Below, piece after piece: positions 1 to 6,051 of a DNA stretch of 6,150 nucleotides. The position numbers and the translations under genes were made by a program. This DNA comes from Labilithrix luteola. Its GTDB lineage: Bacteria > Myxococcota_A > Polyangia > Polyangiales > Polyangiaceae. The DNA lies in NCBI GenBank assembly GCA_026225435.1, contig JAMFST010000907.1, forward strand, positions 1-6,150, read 5' to 3'. A model generated the notes under the pieces. The model was not told the DNA's origin and did no database searches. It saw nothing but the letters and a program-made list of their open reading frames with translations. How positions within the stretch are numbered: position 1 is the stretch's first letter; each line of letters begins with the position of its first letter.

Positions 1-844
1 CCTCGACCGCGACCTCGCGGTAGCGCTCCACCAGGCCGGCGAAGCCACTGACACTGAGGCAGCCCTCGAAGAAGGTGACGCGCGTGTCGCCCACCGGGCG
101 GAGCACCGGGTTGACCAGCACGCGCAGGGGTACGGGGAAGCGCTCGCGCTCGGCTCGATCCTGCGCGCTCAGGCGATGGAAGTAGGCCTCCGGATCTTCC
201 AGGACGATGACCCGGAGCGGGATCCCGATCTGCGGCGCCGCCAGCCCCACACCGGGCGCAGCGCGCATCACCGCCACCATCGTGGTGATGAGCTCCTGCA
301 TCGCCGGCGTGCCGATGGCGTCCGGCCGCACCTCGCTCGCGCGCGCACGAAGAACCGGATCGCCAATCTGGACGATGGGCGGCTGGTTGGCCTTGTCGAC
401 CCACTGACCGAGCTGGTCGAGCGTCGCCGTCCATCCCATCGGAGCGCCGCGCGTCGCGTCCGTCTGCTTGGAGTAGGTCTGGTGCACGGAGAGCGTCGTC
501 TTGCCGTCCTCCTCGGCGAAGGTCACCGTGGTGTGGATCTCGACGCCGTCGGGAATGGACGCGTGGAAGACGATGCGCTCGTCGGGGACGACCTCGACGA
601 AGGTGCCGTCCATGGGGTGCTCCACGCCGTTGGGCATGCGCATCACCAGGCGGAACACGCCACCCGGGCGCAGGTCGACCTCGCAGCGCGGGATGGTCAG
701 CGGCGCCGGAGCGAACCAGCGGGCCACGTTCTCGGCGCTGCTCCACGCGGCGAAGACGATCCGGCGCGGCGCGGCGAACACGCGCGACATGCGCAGCTCC
801 GGTGCGGCGGTGGGGTTGCTCTCTGCGTTCTGTCTTTCACTCAC
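1..844 (-). CDS. SRPBCC (AHSA1-type) / peptide deformylase fusion protein, C-terminus beyond the left edge
   Basis: My own translation of the minus strand from a GTG at 844 gives 281 codons without a stop up to the left edge. Residues about 15-152 are an AHSA1-like SRPBCC domain, a lipid or small-ligand binding fold: VFAAPRRIVFAAW, ARWFAP, CEVDLRPGG, VTFAEEDGKT, and the closing helix MGWTATLDQLGQWV. From residue 155 the chain is a peptide deformylase, which removes the formyl group from the starting methionine of new proteins: QIGDPVLR (159-166), motif 1 GVGLAAPQ (198-205), PLRVLVNP, and motif 2 EGCLS (260-264) with metal ligand Cys262. Motif 3 (HExxDH), with the other ligands, would lie beyond base 1. 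The insert between motifs 1 and 2 (DPEAYFHRLSAQDR) and the PLRVLVNP segment resemble human mitochondrial PDF. The GTG overlaps the arsR stop (GTGA), and AAGGAG lies 8 bases upstream, so translation is probably coupled. The two domains are clear; the fusion's activity is unknown. Confidence 0.92.
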   Translation of the reverse strand, partial: MSERQNAESNPTAAPELRMSRVFAAPRRIVFAAWSSAENVARWFAPAPLTIPRCEVDLRPGGVFRLVMRMPNGVEHPMDGTFVEVVPDERIVFHASIPDGVEIHTTVTFAEEDGKTTLSVHQTYSKQTDATRGAPMGWTATLDQLGQWVDKANQPPIVQIGDPVLRARASEVRPDAIGTPAMQELITTMVAVMRAAPGVGLAAPQIGIPLRVIVLEDPEAYFHRLSAQDRAERERFPVPLRVLVNPVLRPVGDTRVTFFEGCLSVSGFAGLVERYREVAVE

Positions 845-1188
845 GGGATCGTCTCCTTTTCCTTGAGCTCCATCACGAGCTCCTCCATCCGGTCGAAGCT
901 CCCCTCCCAGAAGCGGCGGTACCGCTCCATCCAGTCGGTCGCCTCCTTGAGCCGCTTCGCCTCGAGGTGACAGGGGCGCGACTGCGCCTCCCGCCCACGC
1001 GAGATGAGACCGGCGCGCTCGAGCACCTTGAGGTGCTTGGAGATGGCCGGCTGGCTCATGGCGAACGGCCTGGCCAGCTCGCCGACGCTGGCGTCACCCC
1101 GTGCGAGGCGGGCGAGGATGGCGCGCCGCGTGGGATCGGCCAGCGCTGCGAAGGTGGGGCTGAGGTGATCGGCTCGGGTCGGGCTCAT
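841..1188 (-). CDS. ArsR/SmtB-type winged-helix transcriptional regulator
   Basis: A 115-residue DNA-binding repressor-type protein. FAALADPTRRAILARL (13-28) is the usual opening of the ArsR fold. SVGELARPFAMSQPAISKHL (34-53) is the helix-turn-helix with recognition helix, and LERAGLISRGREAQSRPC is the wing. The C-terminal helix WMERYRRFWEGSFDRMEEL is typical of ArsR proteins encoded beside SRPBCC genes. The recognition helix has no cysteine, so the classical alpha-3 metal site (ELCVCDL type) is absent and metal sensing is unlikely. I chose the ATG at 1188. An in-frame TTG at 1203 would add five residues, but it lies within the palindromic operator and too close to the predicted transcription start. 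The gene overlaps the downstream SRPBCC-deformylase gene by 4 bases and is almost certainly cotranscribed with it. The palindrome in front suggests autorepression (inference). Confidence 0.95.
   Translation of the reverse strand: MSPTRADHLSPTFAALADPTRRAILARLARGDASVGELARPFAMSQPAISKHLKVLERAGLISRGREAQSRPCHLEAKRLKEATDWMERYRRFWEGSFDRMEELVMELKEKETIP
853..858 (-). promoter_or_regulatory. Shine-Dalgarno site of the SRPBCC-deformylase gene
   Basis: AAGGAG on the minus strand, inside the last codons of the ArsR gene, 8 bases before the GTG at 844. It decides the GTG start and supports translational coupling with the upstream regulator. Confidence 0.75.
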
Positions 1189-1202
1189 AACCGCTTCGTT
1201 CA

Positions 1203-1218
1203 ATAACCTACTGGTTAT
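1203..1218. promoter_or_regulatory. Palindromic operator, probably bound by the ArsR regulator
   Basis: ATAACC (1203-1208), four bases TACT, then GGTTAT (1213-1218): perfect 6+6 inverted repeat in AT-rich sequence, within otherwise very GC-rich DNA. A further ATAACC half lies at 1187-1192, overlapping the arsR start codon, 16 bases from the first half. The site touches the predicted -10 element and covers the predicted transcription start, where a repressor would be expected to act. Binding by this ArsR is inference from position and symmetry. Confidence 0.7.
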
Positions 1219-1246
1219 CTATGAAGCGGCTGGCGCGCGTCGTCAA
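1218..1246 (-). promoter_or_regulatory. Candidate promoter of the arsR-SRPBCC/deformylase operon
   Basis: On the minus strand TTGACG (1246-1241) as -35, overlapping the stop of the HxlR gene, 17 bases, then CATAGA (1223-1218) as -10. The -35 matches the sigma-70 consensus in 5 of 6 bases. The -10 is weak, 3 of 6. Transcription would start near 1211, inside the palindrome, about 23 bases before the ATG at 1188. Confidence 0.45.
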
Positions 1247-1617
1247 GCTCGCCAGTTGCGCAGCAGGGCGAGCGCGGGACGAAGCTCCGCGCCCAGCGGC
1301 GTGAGCGCGTACTCCACGCGCGGGGGCACCTCGGGGTGGACCACGCGGCAGACGACGCCGTCCTTCTCCAGCTCGCGCAGGCGCACCGCCAGCATCTTCT
1401 GCGACACGCCGGTGATGGCCCGTTCGAGCTCGGAGAAGCGCATCGTCGGCGCCTCGGCGGGTCGGGCGAAGAGCTGGAAGAGGATGTCGAGCTTCCAGCG
1501 ACCGGTGAGCGCCGCGAGGTTGGCCCGCACGCGCGCGACCGAGCCCTCGGGACCGAGGCAGGCGCGGCGCTCCTCACCGTCGCGTGGGTCGCTCACCTTT
1601 TCGTGCGTTCTTGGCAT
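1243..1617 (-). CDS. HxlR-type winged-helix transcriptional regulator
   Basis: A 124-residue protein of normal HxlR length. LTGRWKLDILFQL (37-49) is the family's first helix. MRFSELERAITGVSQKML (59-76) is the helix-turn-helix, followed by VRLRELEKDGVVCRVV and the wing VPPRVEYALTPLGAEL (97-112). HxlR proteins usually control a neighbouring enzyme and respond to electrophiles or redox state, often through a conserved N-terminal cysteine. Cys20 is a candidate but sits further from the GRWK motif than usual, so redox sensing is not assured; Cys90 is the only other cysteine. The ATG at 1617 is supported by AGGGAGG 10 bases upstream. The gene diverges from the aldo/keto reductase with only 32 bases between the two start codons, which suggests the reductase is its target (inference). 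The arsR gene lies downstream on the same strand behind its own promoter. Confidence 0.95.
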   Translation of the reverse strand: MPRTHEKVSDPRDGEERRACLGPEGSVARVRANLAALTGRWKLDILFQLFARPAEAPTMRFSELERAITGVSQKMLAVRLRELEKDGVVCRVVHPEVPPRVEYALTPLGAELRPALALLRNWRA

Positions 1618-1649
1618 GGTCGGCGCGCCTCCCTACGTTGCGCACACCC

Positions 1650-2646
1650 ATGAACTACCACCTCCTCGGCGAGCGCACCGGCCTGCGCGTCTCGCCGCTC
1701 GCGCTGGGCACCGGACGCATCGGCACCGCTCCCGGCCAGCCGACCGACGCCGACGCCGCGCGCCGTGCTCCACGCCTTCGCCGACGCCGGCGGTAACTTC
1801 CTCGACACCTCCAGCGCCTACCAGCTCGGCGCCGCCGAGGAGATGGTGGGCGCCTTCCTCGCCGAGGTGCGCCGGGACGACTTCGTGGTCGCCTCGAAGT
1901 ACGGGCGCACCGCCTTCGCCTCCCCCGCCGCCGCCGTCGCTGGCAGCCACCGCAAGGCGATGCGCGCCGAGGTCGAAGGGAGCCTGCGCCGCCTGCGCAC
2001 CGATCACCTCGACGTGTACTTCGTGCACTACGACGACGGCCTCACGCCCATCGAGGAGATCATGCGCGGGCTCGACGACCTGGCGCGCGCGGGGAAGATC
2101 GTCCACGCGGGGCTCTCGAACTTCTCCGCCTGGCGCCTGGCCAGCGCGGCCACGCTCGCCGAGCTACGCGGCTGGACGCCGCTCGCGGTGCTTCAGCTGC
2201 AGTACAACCTGCTGTGCCGCGATCTCGACCGCGAGCACCTGCCGCTGGCGCGCGCGCGGGGGATGGGCGTGATGGCCTACTCGCCGCTGGCGTCGGGCAT
2301 GCTCGGCCGGGCGAGCGGTCTGCCCCCGGCGGCCGGAGCGCAGGCGGTCGCCGACCTGCCGGAGGTGCACGCGGTGGTCGACGAGATCGCGCGCGAGCTC
2401 GGGGCGTCGCGGGCGTCGATCGCGCTCGCCTGGGTGCTGGCCAAGGGGCTCTTCCCGGTCATCGGCCCGCGCACGGCCGAGCAGCTGGGGGCGAACCTGG
2501 CGGCTCTCGAGCTTCACCTCACCGATCAACAGGTGGCTCGTCTCGATCACGCGAGCGCTCGGCCCCTCGGCTACCCCTACGAGATCCTCGAGAAGGTCCG
2601 CGAGCACTCGGGGCTCCGTTACCCGCGCAGCGGCAACGTGCTCTGA
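1650..2646 (+). CDS. Aldo/keto reductase with an apparent frameshift near codon 38
   Basis: NADPH-dependent oxidoreductase of the TIM-barrel aldo/keto reductase superfamily, presumably cytoplasmic. The N-terminus MNYHLLGERTGLRVSPLALG is read from the ATG at 1650, but that frame stops at a TAA inside the GGNF region. The rest (VLHAFADAGGNFLDTSSAY onward, 293 residues to the TGA at 2644) is in another frame that has a GTG at 1765. Deleting one base or restoring a GC pair at about 1755-1764 would join them into a normal protein of about 332 residues. The catalytic tetrad is present, numbered from the GTG: Asp14, Tyr19, Lys45, His88. The cofactor-binding segment GPRTAEQLGANLAAL is also present. 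Starting at GTG 1765 would lose the first barrel strand and its glycine-rich turn, so such a protein would probably not fold properly. Either a recent mutation or a sequence error explains this. It diverges from the HxlR gene and is followed by a GNAT gene. The substrate is unknown. Confidence 0.9.
1755..1764 (+). other. Frameshift site in the aldo/keto reductase gene
   Basis: Around the alternating GC run GCCGCGCGCC the reading frame changes. Before it the frame gives TDADAAR; after it, RAVLHAF. The family sequence expects DADAARAVLHAF, so two bases (GC) are missing or one C is extra. Slippage in a GC dinucleotide run is a common cause of both mutation and sequencing error. Confidence 0.8.
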
Positions 2647-2653
2647 CCTGCAT

Positions 2654-2659
2654 TACAGT
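2654..2659 (+). promoter_or_regulatory. Possible -10 element for a leaderless GNAT transcript
   Basis: TACAGT lies 6 bases before the ATG at 2666, so initiation 7 bases after the element would start the mRNA at the A of the start codon. No Shine-Dalgarno sequence is visible in the 19-base gap after the reductase stop. No good -35 is visible either (CGGCAA at the 17-base spacing), so this is tentative; readthrough from the reductase gene is the alternative. Confidence 0.25.
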
Positions 2660-2665
2660 CGGTGC

Positions 2666-3151
2666 ATGTCGCTCTCCGTGCGCCACATCGAGCTACGCGA
2701 CGACGCCGGCGTCGCCCACGTCATTCGCACGGTGATGCCGGAGCTCGGCGCGTCCGGACCGGGCTTTGCCATCGTCGATCCCGAGGTCGACGCCATGCAC
2801 GCTGCCTACAGCGGCCCGACGCAAGCCTACTTCGTCGTGGTGACCGCGGACGACGCCGTGGTCGGCGGCGCTGGCGTCGCGCCCCTGGCCGGCGGCGAGG
2901 CCGGCGTGTGCGAGCTGCGCAAGATGTACATTCTCTCCAGCGCGCGCGGCGGCGGCATCGGTCGCCAGCTGCTCACCCGCTGCCTCGACGAGGCGCGCGC
3001 GCTCGGCTTCACCCGCTGCTACCTCGAGACGCTCACCGGGATGAACGCGGCGATGCACCTCTACGAGTCGTTCGGTTTCGCTCGCCTCGACGGCCCCATG
3101 GGCGCGACCGGCCACTTCGGCTGCAACCGCTGGTACCTGCTGACTCTGTGA
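2666..3151 (+). CDS. GNAT-family N-acetyltransferase
   Basis: A 161-residue single-domain protein of normal GNAT size that would transfer an acetyl group from acetyl-CoA to an amine of unknown identity. VRHIELRDDAGVAHVIR (5-21) is the first strand and helix. AYFVVVTADDAVVGGAGVAPL is the central hairpin. CELRKMYILSSARGGGIGRQLL (82-103) holds strand 4 and the acetyl-CoA pyrophosphate loop ARGGGIG (R/Q-x-x-G-x-G/A type). LGFTRCYLET is strand 5, and NAAMHLYESFGF (127-138) the typical motif B with its probable general-acid tyrosine at 133. The ATG at 2666 puts the family's first strand at the N-terminus. The gene follows the reductase on the same strand and is convergent with the EF-G gene. GNAT substrates cannot be predicted from sequence at this level; no antibiotic-resistance subtype is recognisable. 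Confidence 0.93.
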   Translation: MSLSVRHIELRDDAGVAHVIRTVMPELGASGPGFAIVDPEVDAMHAAYSGPTQAYFVVVTADDAVVGGAGVAPLAGGEAGVCELRKMYILSSARGGGIGRQLLTRCLDEARALGFTRCYLETLTGMNAAMHLYESFGFARLDGPMGATGHFGCNRWYLLTL

Positions 3152-3169
3152 GCCGGCGGACAACCGTAC

Positions 3170-3205
3170 AAAAGCAAAAACCCCGGAGCGGCGAACCGTC
3201 CGGGG
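3170..3205 (-). terminator. Intrinsic terminator of the EF-G gene
   Basis: On the minus strand CCCCGGA (3205-3199) pairs with TCCGGGG (3187-3181), 7 base pairs. An inner CGG/CCG arm around a four-base loop extends it past one unpaired base. The stem is followed directly by TTTTTGCTTTT (3180-3170). It starts 40 bases after the EF-G stop codon. On the plus strand only CTTTC follows the stem, so it would terminate the GNAT transcript poorly. Confidence 0.88.
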
Positions 3206-3244
3206 CTTTCGGGGCTTCGTGAGGAAGCGCTCAGACCGTGCGAG

Positions 3245-5374
3245 TCACTTCTTCGCTTCGGCGGCGAGCGTCTCGCGGTACTTCTTCGTCATCTCGTCCT
3301 GCTCCTGGCGCGGGACGACGGCGTAGCGGGCGAACTCCATGGTGAAGGTGCCCTTGCCCTGCGTCGCCGAGCGGAGGTCGGTCGAGTAACCGAACATCGC
3401 GTTCAGCGGGACTTCGCAGGTGATGTTGACGCTGTCACCCGAGACGGTGTCCTGGATGACGCCGCGACGCTGGTTGACCTGACCGACGACGGTGCCCTGG
3501 AACTCGCTGGGCGCGTCGATCTCGACCTTCATGATCGGCTCGAGGATGGTCGGGCCGGCCTTCGCGTAGGCCTCGCGAAAGCCCATGATGGCGGCGGTCT
3601 TGAACGCCATTTCGGACGAGTCGACCGCGTGCGCGGCGCCGTCGTTGACAGCGCAGCGGATGCCGACGACCGGAAACCCGATGAGCGTGCCCTTGCGGAC
3701 GCCCTCGCGGAAGCCCTTGTCGCAGGAAGAGATGAACTCGCGCGGGATGGCGCCGCCGGCGATGTCGTCGACGAACTCGTACGCCTCGACGGCGTCCGAG
3801 GGGAGCGGCTCGATGTAGCCGAGGATCTTGGCGAACTGACCCGACCCACCGGTCTGCTTCTTGTGGGTGTAGTTGATCTCGGCGCGCTTGGTGATCGACT
3901 CGCGGTAGGCGACCTGCGGCTTGCCGGCGATGACGTCGCAGTTGTACTCGCGACGCATGCGCTCCATGTAGATGTCGAGGTGGAGCTCGCCCATCCCGGA
4001 GATGATCGTCTGCTGCGACTCCTCGTCCTGGTGGACGCGGAACGTCGGGTCTTCCTTCGTGAAGCGGTTGAGCGCCTTCGAGAAGTTGACCTCGGTCGAG
4101 CGATCCTTGGGCGCGACTGCGAGCGAGATGACGGCCGCCGGCACGTGCATGGACGTGAGCGTGACGTTCATCTTGCCGTCGGTGAAGGTCTCGCCGGAGC
4201 TGGCCTCGACGCCGTAGAAGGCGACGATGTCACCCGCCTCGGCCGAGGGAATCTCCTCGCGATCCTCGGAGTGCATGCGGAACATGCGGGGGACGCGCAC
4301 CTTGCGCATCTCGTTCGAGGTGTTGAAGATCGTGTCGCCCGAGCTGACGGTGCCCTGGTAGACGCGGAAGTAGGTCAGCTGGCCGTACTTGTCCTGCTGC
4401 AGCTTGAAGGCGAGGCCGATGAACGGCTTGGTCGGGTCGGACTCGACGACGACCTTCTCTTCGCCCTTGGTCTGGTCGTGGGCCTCGTTGAGGACCTCGG
4501 TCGGACGCGGCAGGAAGTGGACGACGGCATCGAGGAGGAGCTGGACGCCCTTGTTCTTGATGGCCGAGCCGCACATGACCGGCGTCATCTTCAGCGCGAG
4601 GGTCGCGCGGCGGATGGCGGCGCGGATGTCGTCGACCGAGATCTCCTGCTCACCGAGGAACTTCTCCGCCAGCTCGTCGTCGACGTCGGCGACGTCCGAG
4701 ATGATGCGCTCGCGGGCGCTCTTGGCGAGATCGGCGAACTCCGCCGGCACCGGCTCGATGCGGATGTCGTTGCCGTCCGGGCCGTCGAAGTAATAGGCCT
4801 GCTGCGTGATGGCGTCGATGATGCCCTTGAACTCGGACTCGGCGCCCATCGGCACCTGGATCTTCACCGGATGGTGGCCGAGCTTCTCCTTGAGCATGTC
4901 GGCGACGCGCTCGTAGTTGGCGCCCGGGTTGTCCATCTTGTTGACGAAGGCGATGCGCGGCACGTGGTACCGCTTCATCTGCTTGTCGACGGTGATCGAC
5001 TGCGACTGCACGCCCTTGCCCGAGTCGAGCACGAGGATAGCGCCATCGAGGACGCGGAGCGCGCGCTCGACTTCGATGGTGAAGTCGACGTGGCCAGGCG
5101 TGTCGATGATGTTGACGTTGATCGGCTCGAACTGGTTCTGCGAGCCCTGCCAGACACAGTACGTCGCGGCCGACTGGATGGTGATGCCCTTCTCGCGCTC
5201 GAGATCCATCGAGTCCATCTTGGCGCCGACGCCGTCCTTGCCGCGCACCTCGTGGATCTTGTGGATGCGGCCGGTGTAAAAGAGGATGCGCTCGGTGAGC
5301 GTCGTCTTTCCGGAGTCGATGTGCGCCGAGATACCGATGTTGCGGATGCGGTCGATGGGGATGCGGGCGGCCAA
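3245..5374 (-). CDS. fusA: Translation elongation factor G, mitochondrial EF-G1-like (spdEFG1) subtype
   Basis: GTPase that drives tRNA-mRNA translocation on the ribosome; 709 residues, normal for EF-G. All G-motifs are present: P-loop AHIDSGKT (17-24), switch I threonine in GITIQ (63-67), DTPGHVD (91-97) with catalytic His95, NKMD (145-148), GSA (269-271). Domains II to V follow, with GELHLDIY, the domain IV stretch [21 protein letters not shown] and [14 protein letters not shown] near the end. [31 protein letters not shown] and [18 protein letters not shown] match mitochondrial EF-G1 more than E. coli FusA ([18 protein letters not shown]), placing it with spdEFG1. The TTG at 5374 starts the protein just before [12 protein letters not shown], where the family begins, and GAAGAGAG lies 6 bases upstream. 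The frame stays open to 5905, but that part is arginine-rich and not EF-G-like. No rpsL, rpsG or tuf flank it; a strong terminator follows. Confidence 0.97.
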   Translation of the reverse strand: MAARIPIDRIRNIGISAHIDSGKTTLTERILFYTGRIHKIHEVRGKDGVGAKMDSMDLEREKGITIQSAATYCVWQGSQNQFEPINVNIIDTPGHVDFTIEVERALRVLDGAILVLDSGKGVQSQSITVDKQMKRYHVPRIAFVNKMDNPGANYERVADMLKEKLGHHPVKIQVPMGAESEFKGIIDAITQQAYYFDGPDGNDIRIEPVPAEFADLAKSARERIISDVADVDDELAEKFLGEQEISVDDIRAAIRRATLALKMTPVMCGSAIKNKGVQLLLDAVVHFLPRPTEVLNEAHDQTKGEEKVVVESDPTKPFIGLAFKLQQDKYGQLTYFRVYQGTVSSGDTIFNTSNEMRKVRVPRMFRMHSEDREEIPSAEAGDIVAFYGVEASSGETFTDGKMNVTLTSMHVPAAVISLAVAPKDRSTEVNFSKALNRFTKEDPTFRVHQDEESQQTIISGMGELHLDIYMERMRREYNCDVIAGKPQVAYRESITKRAEINYTHKKQTGGSGQFAKILGYIEPLPSDAVEAYEFVDDIAGGAIPREFISSCDKGFREGVRKGTLIGFPVVGIRCAVNDGAAHAVDSSEMAFKTAAIMGFREAYAKAGPTILEPIMKVEIDAPSEFQGTVVGQVNQRRGVIQDTVSGDSVNITCEVPLNAMFGYSTDLRSATQGKGTFTMEFARYAVVPRQEQDEMTKKYRETLAAEAKK

Positions 5375-5714
5375 GGGATGCTCTCTTCGCGTGAGGGGTA
5401 CGGTCGGGTGCGGGCTACGTAGCGTCCGAGAACGCCGGCGTGCCCATACTACGTCGGCGCCCTCGTGGCGACCGCATCGGGAAGTCGTACGCGTCTGCCG
5501 GTAATTGCAGGCTTTTTTCCGGGCAATTCTTGCCCCCGGGCGTCGAGCTGACGCGCCGCGCAGCGCCCTCTGCAGCCCTTTTCGACCGCGGATCACGACG
5601 CCAGACGCAAGTTCGCCCCCGCATCGAGGACGACACGGAGGCGAACGAGAGTCTCGGCGGAGCGCTGCGGCGTCCGTCTGCGTGCCCGCGCCTAGCGCGA
5701 GCTTCGGGCCCTGC
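5375..5714 (-). other. Upstream region of the EF-G gene (no gene seen)
   Basis: These 340 bases hold no convincing gene; short frames here give arginine- and alanine-rich products without family features. The region should carry the EF-G promoter and leader. Visible items are a perfect hairpin at 5521-5535 next to an A-rich stretch, a 10-base palindrome GCTACGTAGC at 5414-5423, and a TAGTAT on the minus strand at 5449-5444, which could be a -10 element but has no matching -35. The last 40 bases before 5374 contain the purine-rich ribosome binding site. Confidence 0.5.
5521..5535. repeat. Perfect inverted repeat in the EF-G upstream region
   Basis: GGGCAA, three bases TTC, then TTGCCC: a six-base-pair stem with a minimal loop. 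On the plus strand six T and CC come just before it; on the minus strand GGAAAAAAG comes just after it. No T-run follows the stem on either strand, so it is not a normal intrinsic terminator. It could be an mRNA leader hairpin or a protein-binding site. Confidence 0.5.
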
Positions 5715-5927
5715 TCAGGAGTGCGGGCCCTGCGAGCCACCCGGGCGCGGCGGCGAGTGCGGCTGCGGGGGGGGCGGACGCGGCGACGGCGTCTGTGACG
5801 CGCTCGCGGAGATGGCGGACGCGCCCTGCGAGTCGCCCAGCGTGGTCTGCCCGTCCGCGAAGGCCGGCAGCGAGATGCAAACAGCGACGGCCGCAGCGGC
5901 GGCACTGAGGATGGCTTTGTTCATCAT
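5715..5927 (-). CDS. Small exported proline-rich protein, function unknown
   Basis: A 70-residue protein I do not recognise. Residues 1-24 ([24 protein letters not shown]) form a standard Sec signal peptide with a lysine, a hydrophobic core and an AFA cleavage motif, leaving about 46 residues. The mature part is [20 protein letters not shown] followed by a tail rich in proline, serine, histidine and arginine ([16 protein letters not shown]). It looks unstructured, has no cysteine and no lipobox, so it is likely periplasmic or secreted. GGAGC lies 7-8 bases before the first ATG. A second ATG follows directly and would remove one residue. A good signal peptide and ribosome site make it real despite its size. 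The EF-G gene lies downstream on the same strand, 340 bases away, so cotranscription is doubtful. Confidence 0.7.
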   Translation of the reverse strand: MMNKAILSAAAAAVAVCISLPAFADGQTTLGDSQGASAISASASQTPSPRPPPPQPHSPPRPGGSQGPHS

Positions 5928-6051
5928 GCAGCTGCTCCGTACAACTCGTGTGCCATCCAGTGACCTTGTGAAATTCCGTCCATTTGACCGGTGCAGCGGG
6001 CAACGGATGGGGCACGACGACGCGCGGGCGCGCCACCCCTGTACAAGTTTG

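Noticed and set aside
176..970. A 264-codon plus-strand frame over the fusion and ArsR genes.
   Set aside because: Its product is rich in Arg, His and Asp without recognisable motifs, and it runs antisense to two clear protein families.
841..1188. The ArsR protein as a metal sensor.
   Set aside because: The recognition helix has no cysteine pair and the only cysteine is in the wing. The protein fits the SRPBCC-linked ArsR type instead.
3181..3213. Bidirectional terminator also ending the GNAT transcript.
   Set aside because: The stem is shared, but on the plus strand only CTTTC follows it, so efficient termination in that direction is not supported.
3629..5422. A 597-codon plus-strand frame opposite the EF-G gene.
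   Set aside because: It mirrors the codon bias of the EF-G gene. The product is monotonous Asp/Val/Leu/Arg with no family motif, while the minus strand has complete EF-G.
5415..5636. A 73-codon minus-strand frame in the EF-G upstream region.
   Set aside because: No ribosome site was found and the product is arginine-rich without domain features, so it is most likely chance in GC-rich DNA.
5375..5905. N-terminal extension of EF-G by 177 residues.
   Set aside because: The added part is arginine-rich, unlike EF-G, and overlaps the small exported protein gene. The TTG at 5374 with a ribosome site gives the normal family length.
5941..5956. Sigma-54-like TGGCAC-N5-TTGTA on the minus strand before the small exported protein gene.
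   Set aside because: The -12 GC is GT, and transcription would begin about 2 bases before the ATG, leaving out the good ribosome binding site.
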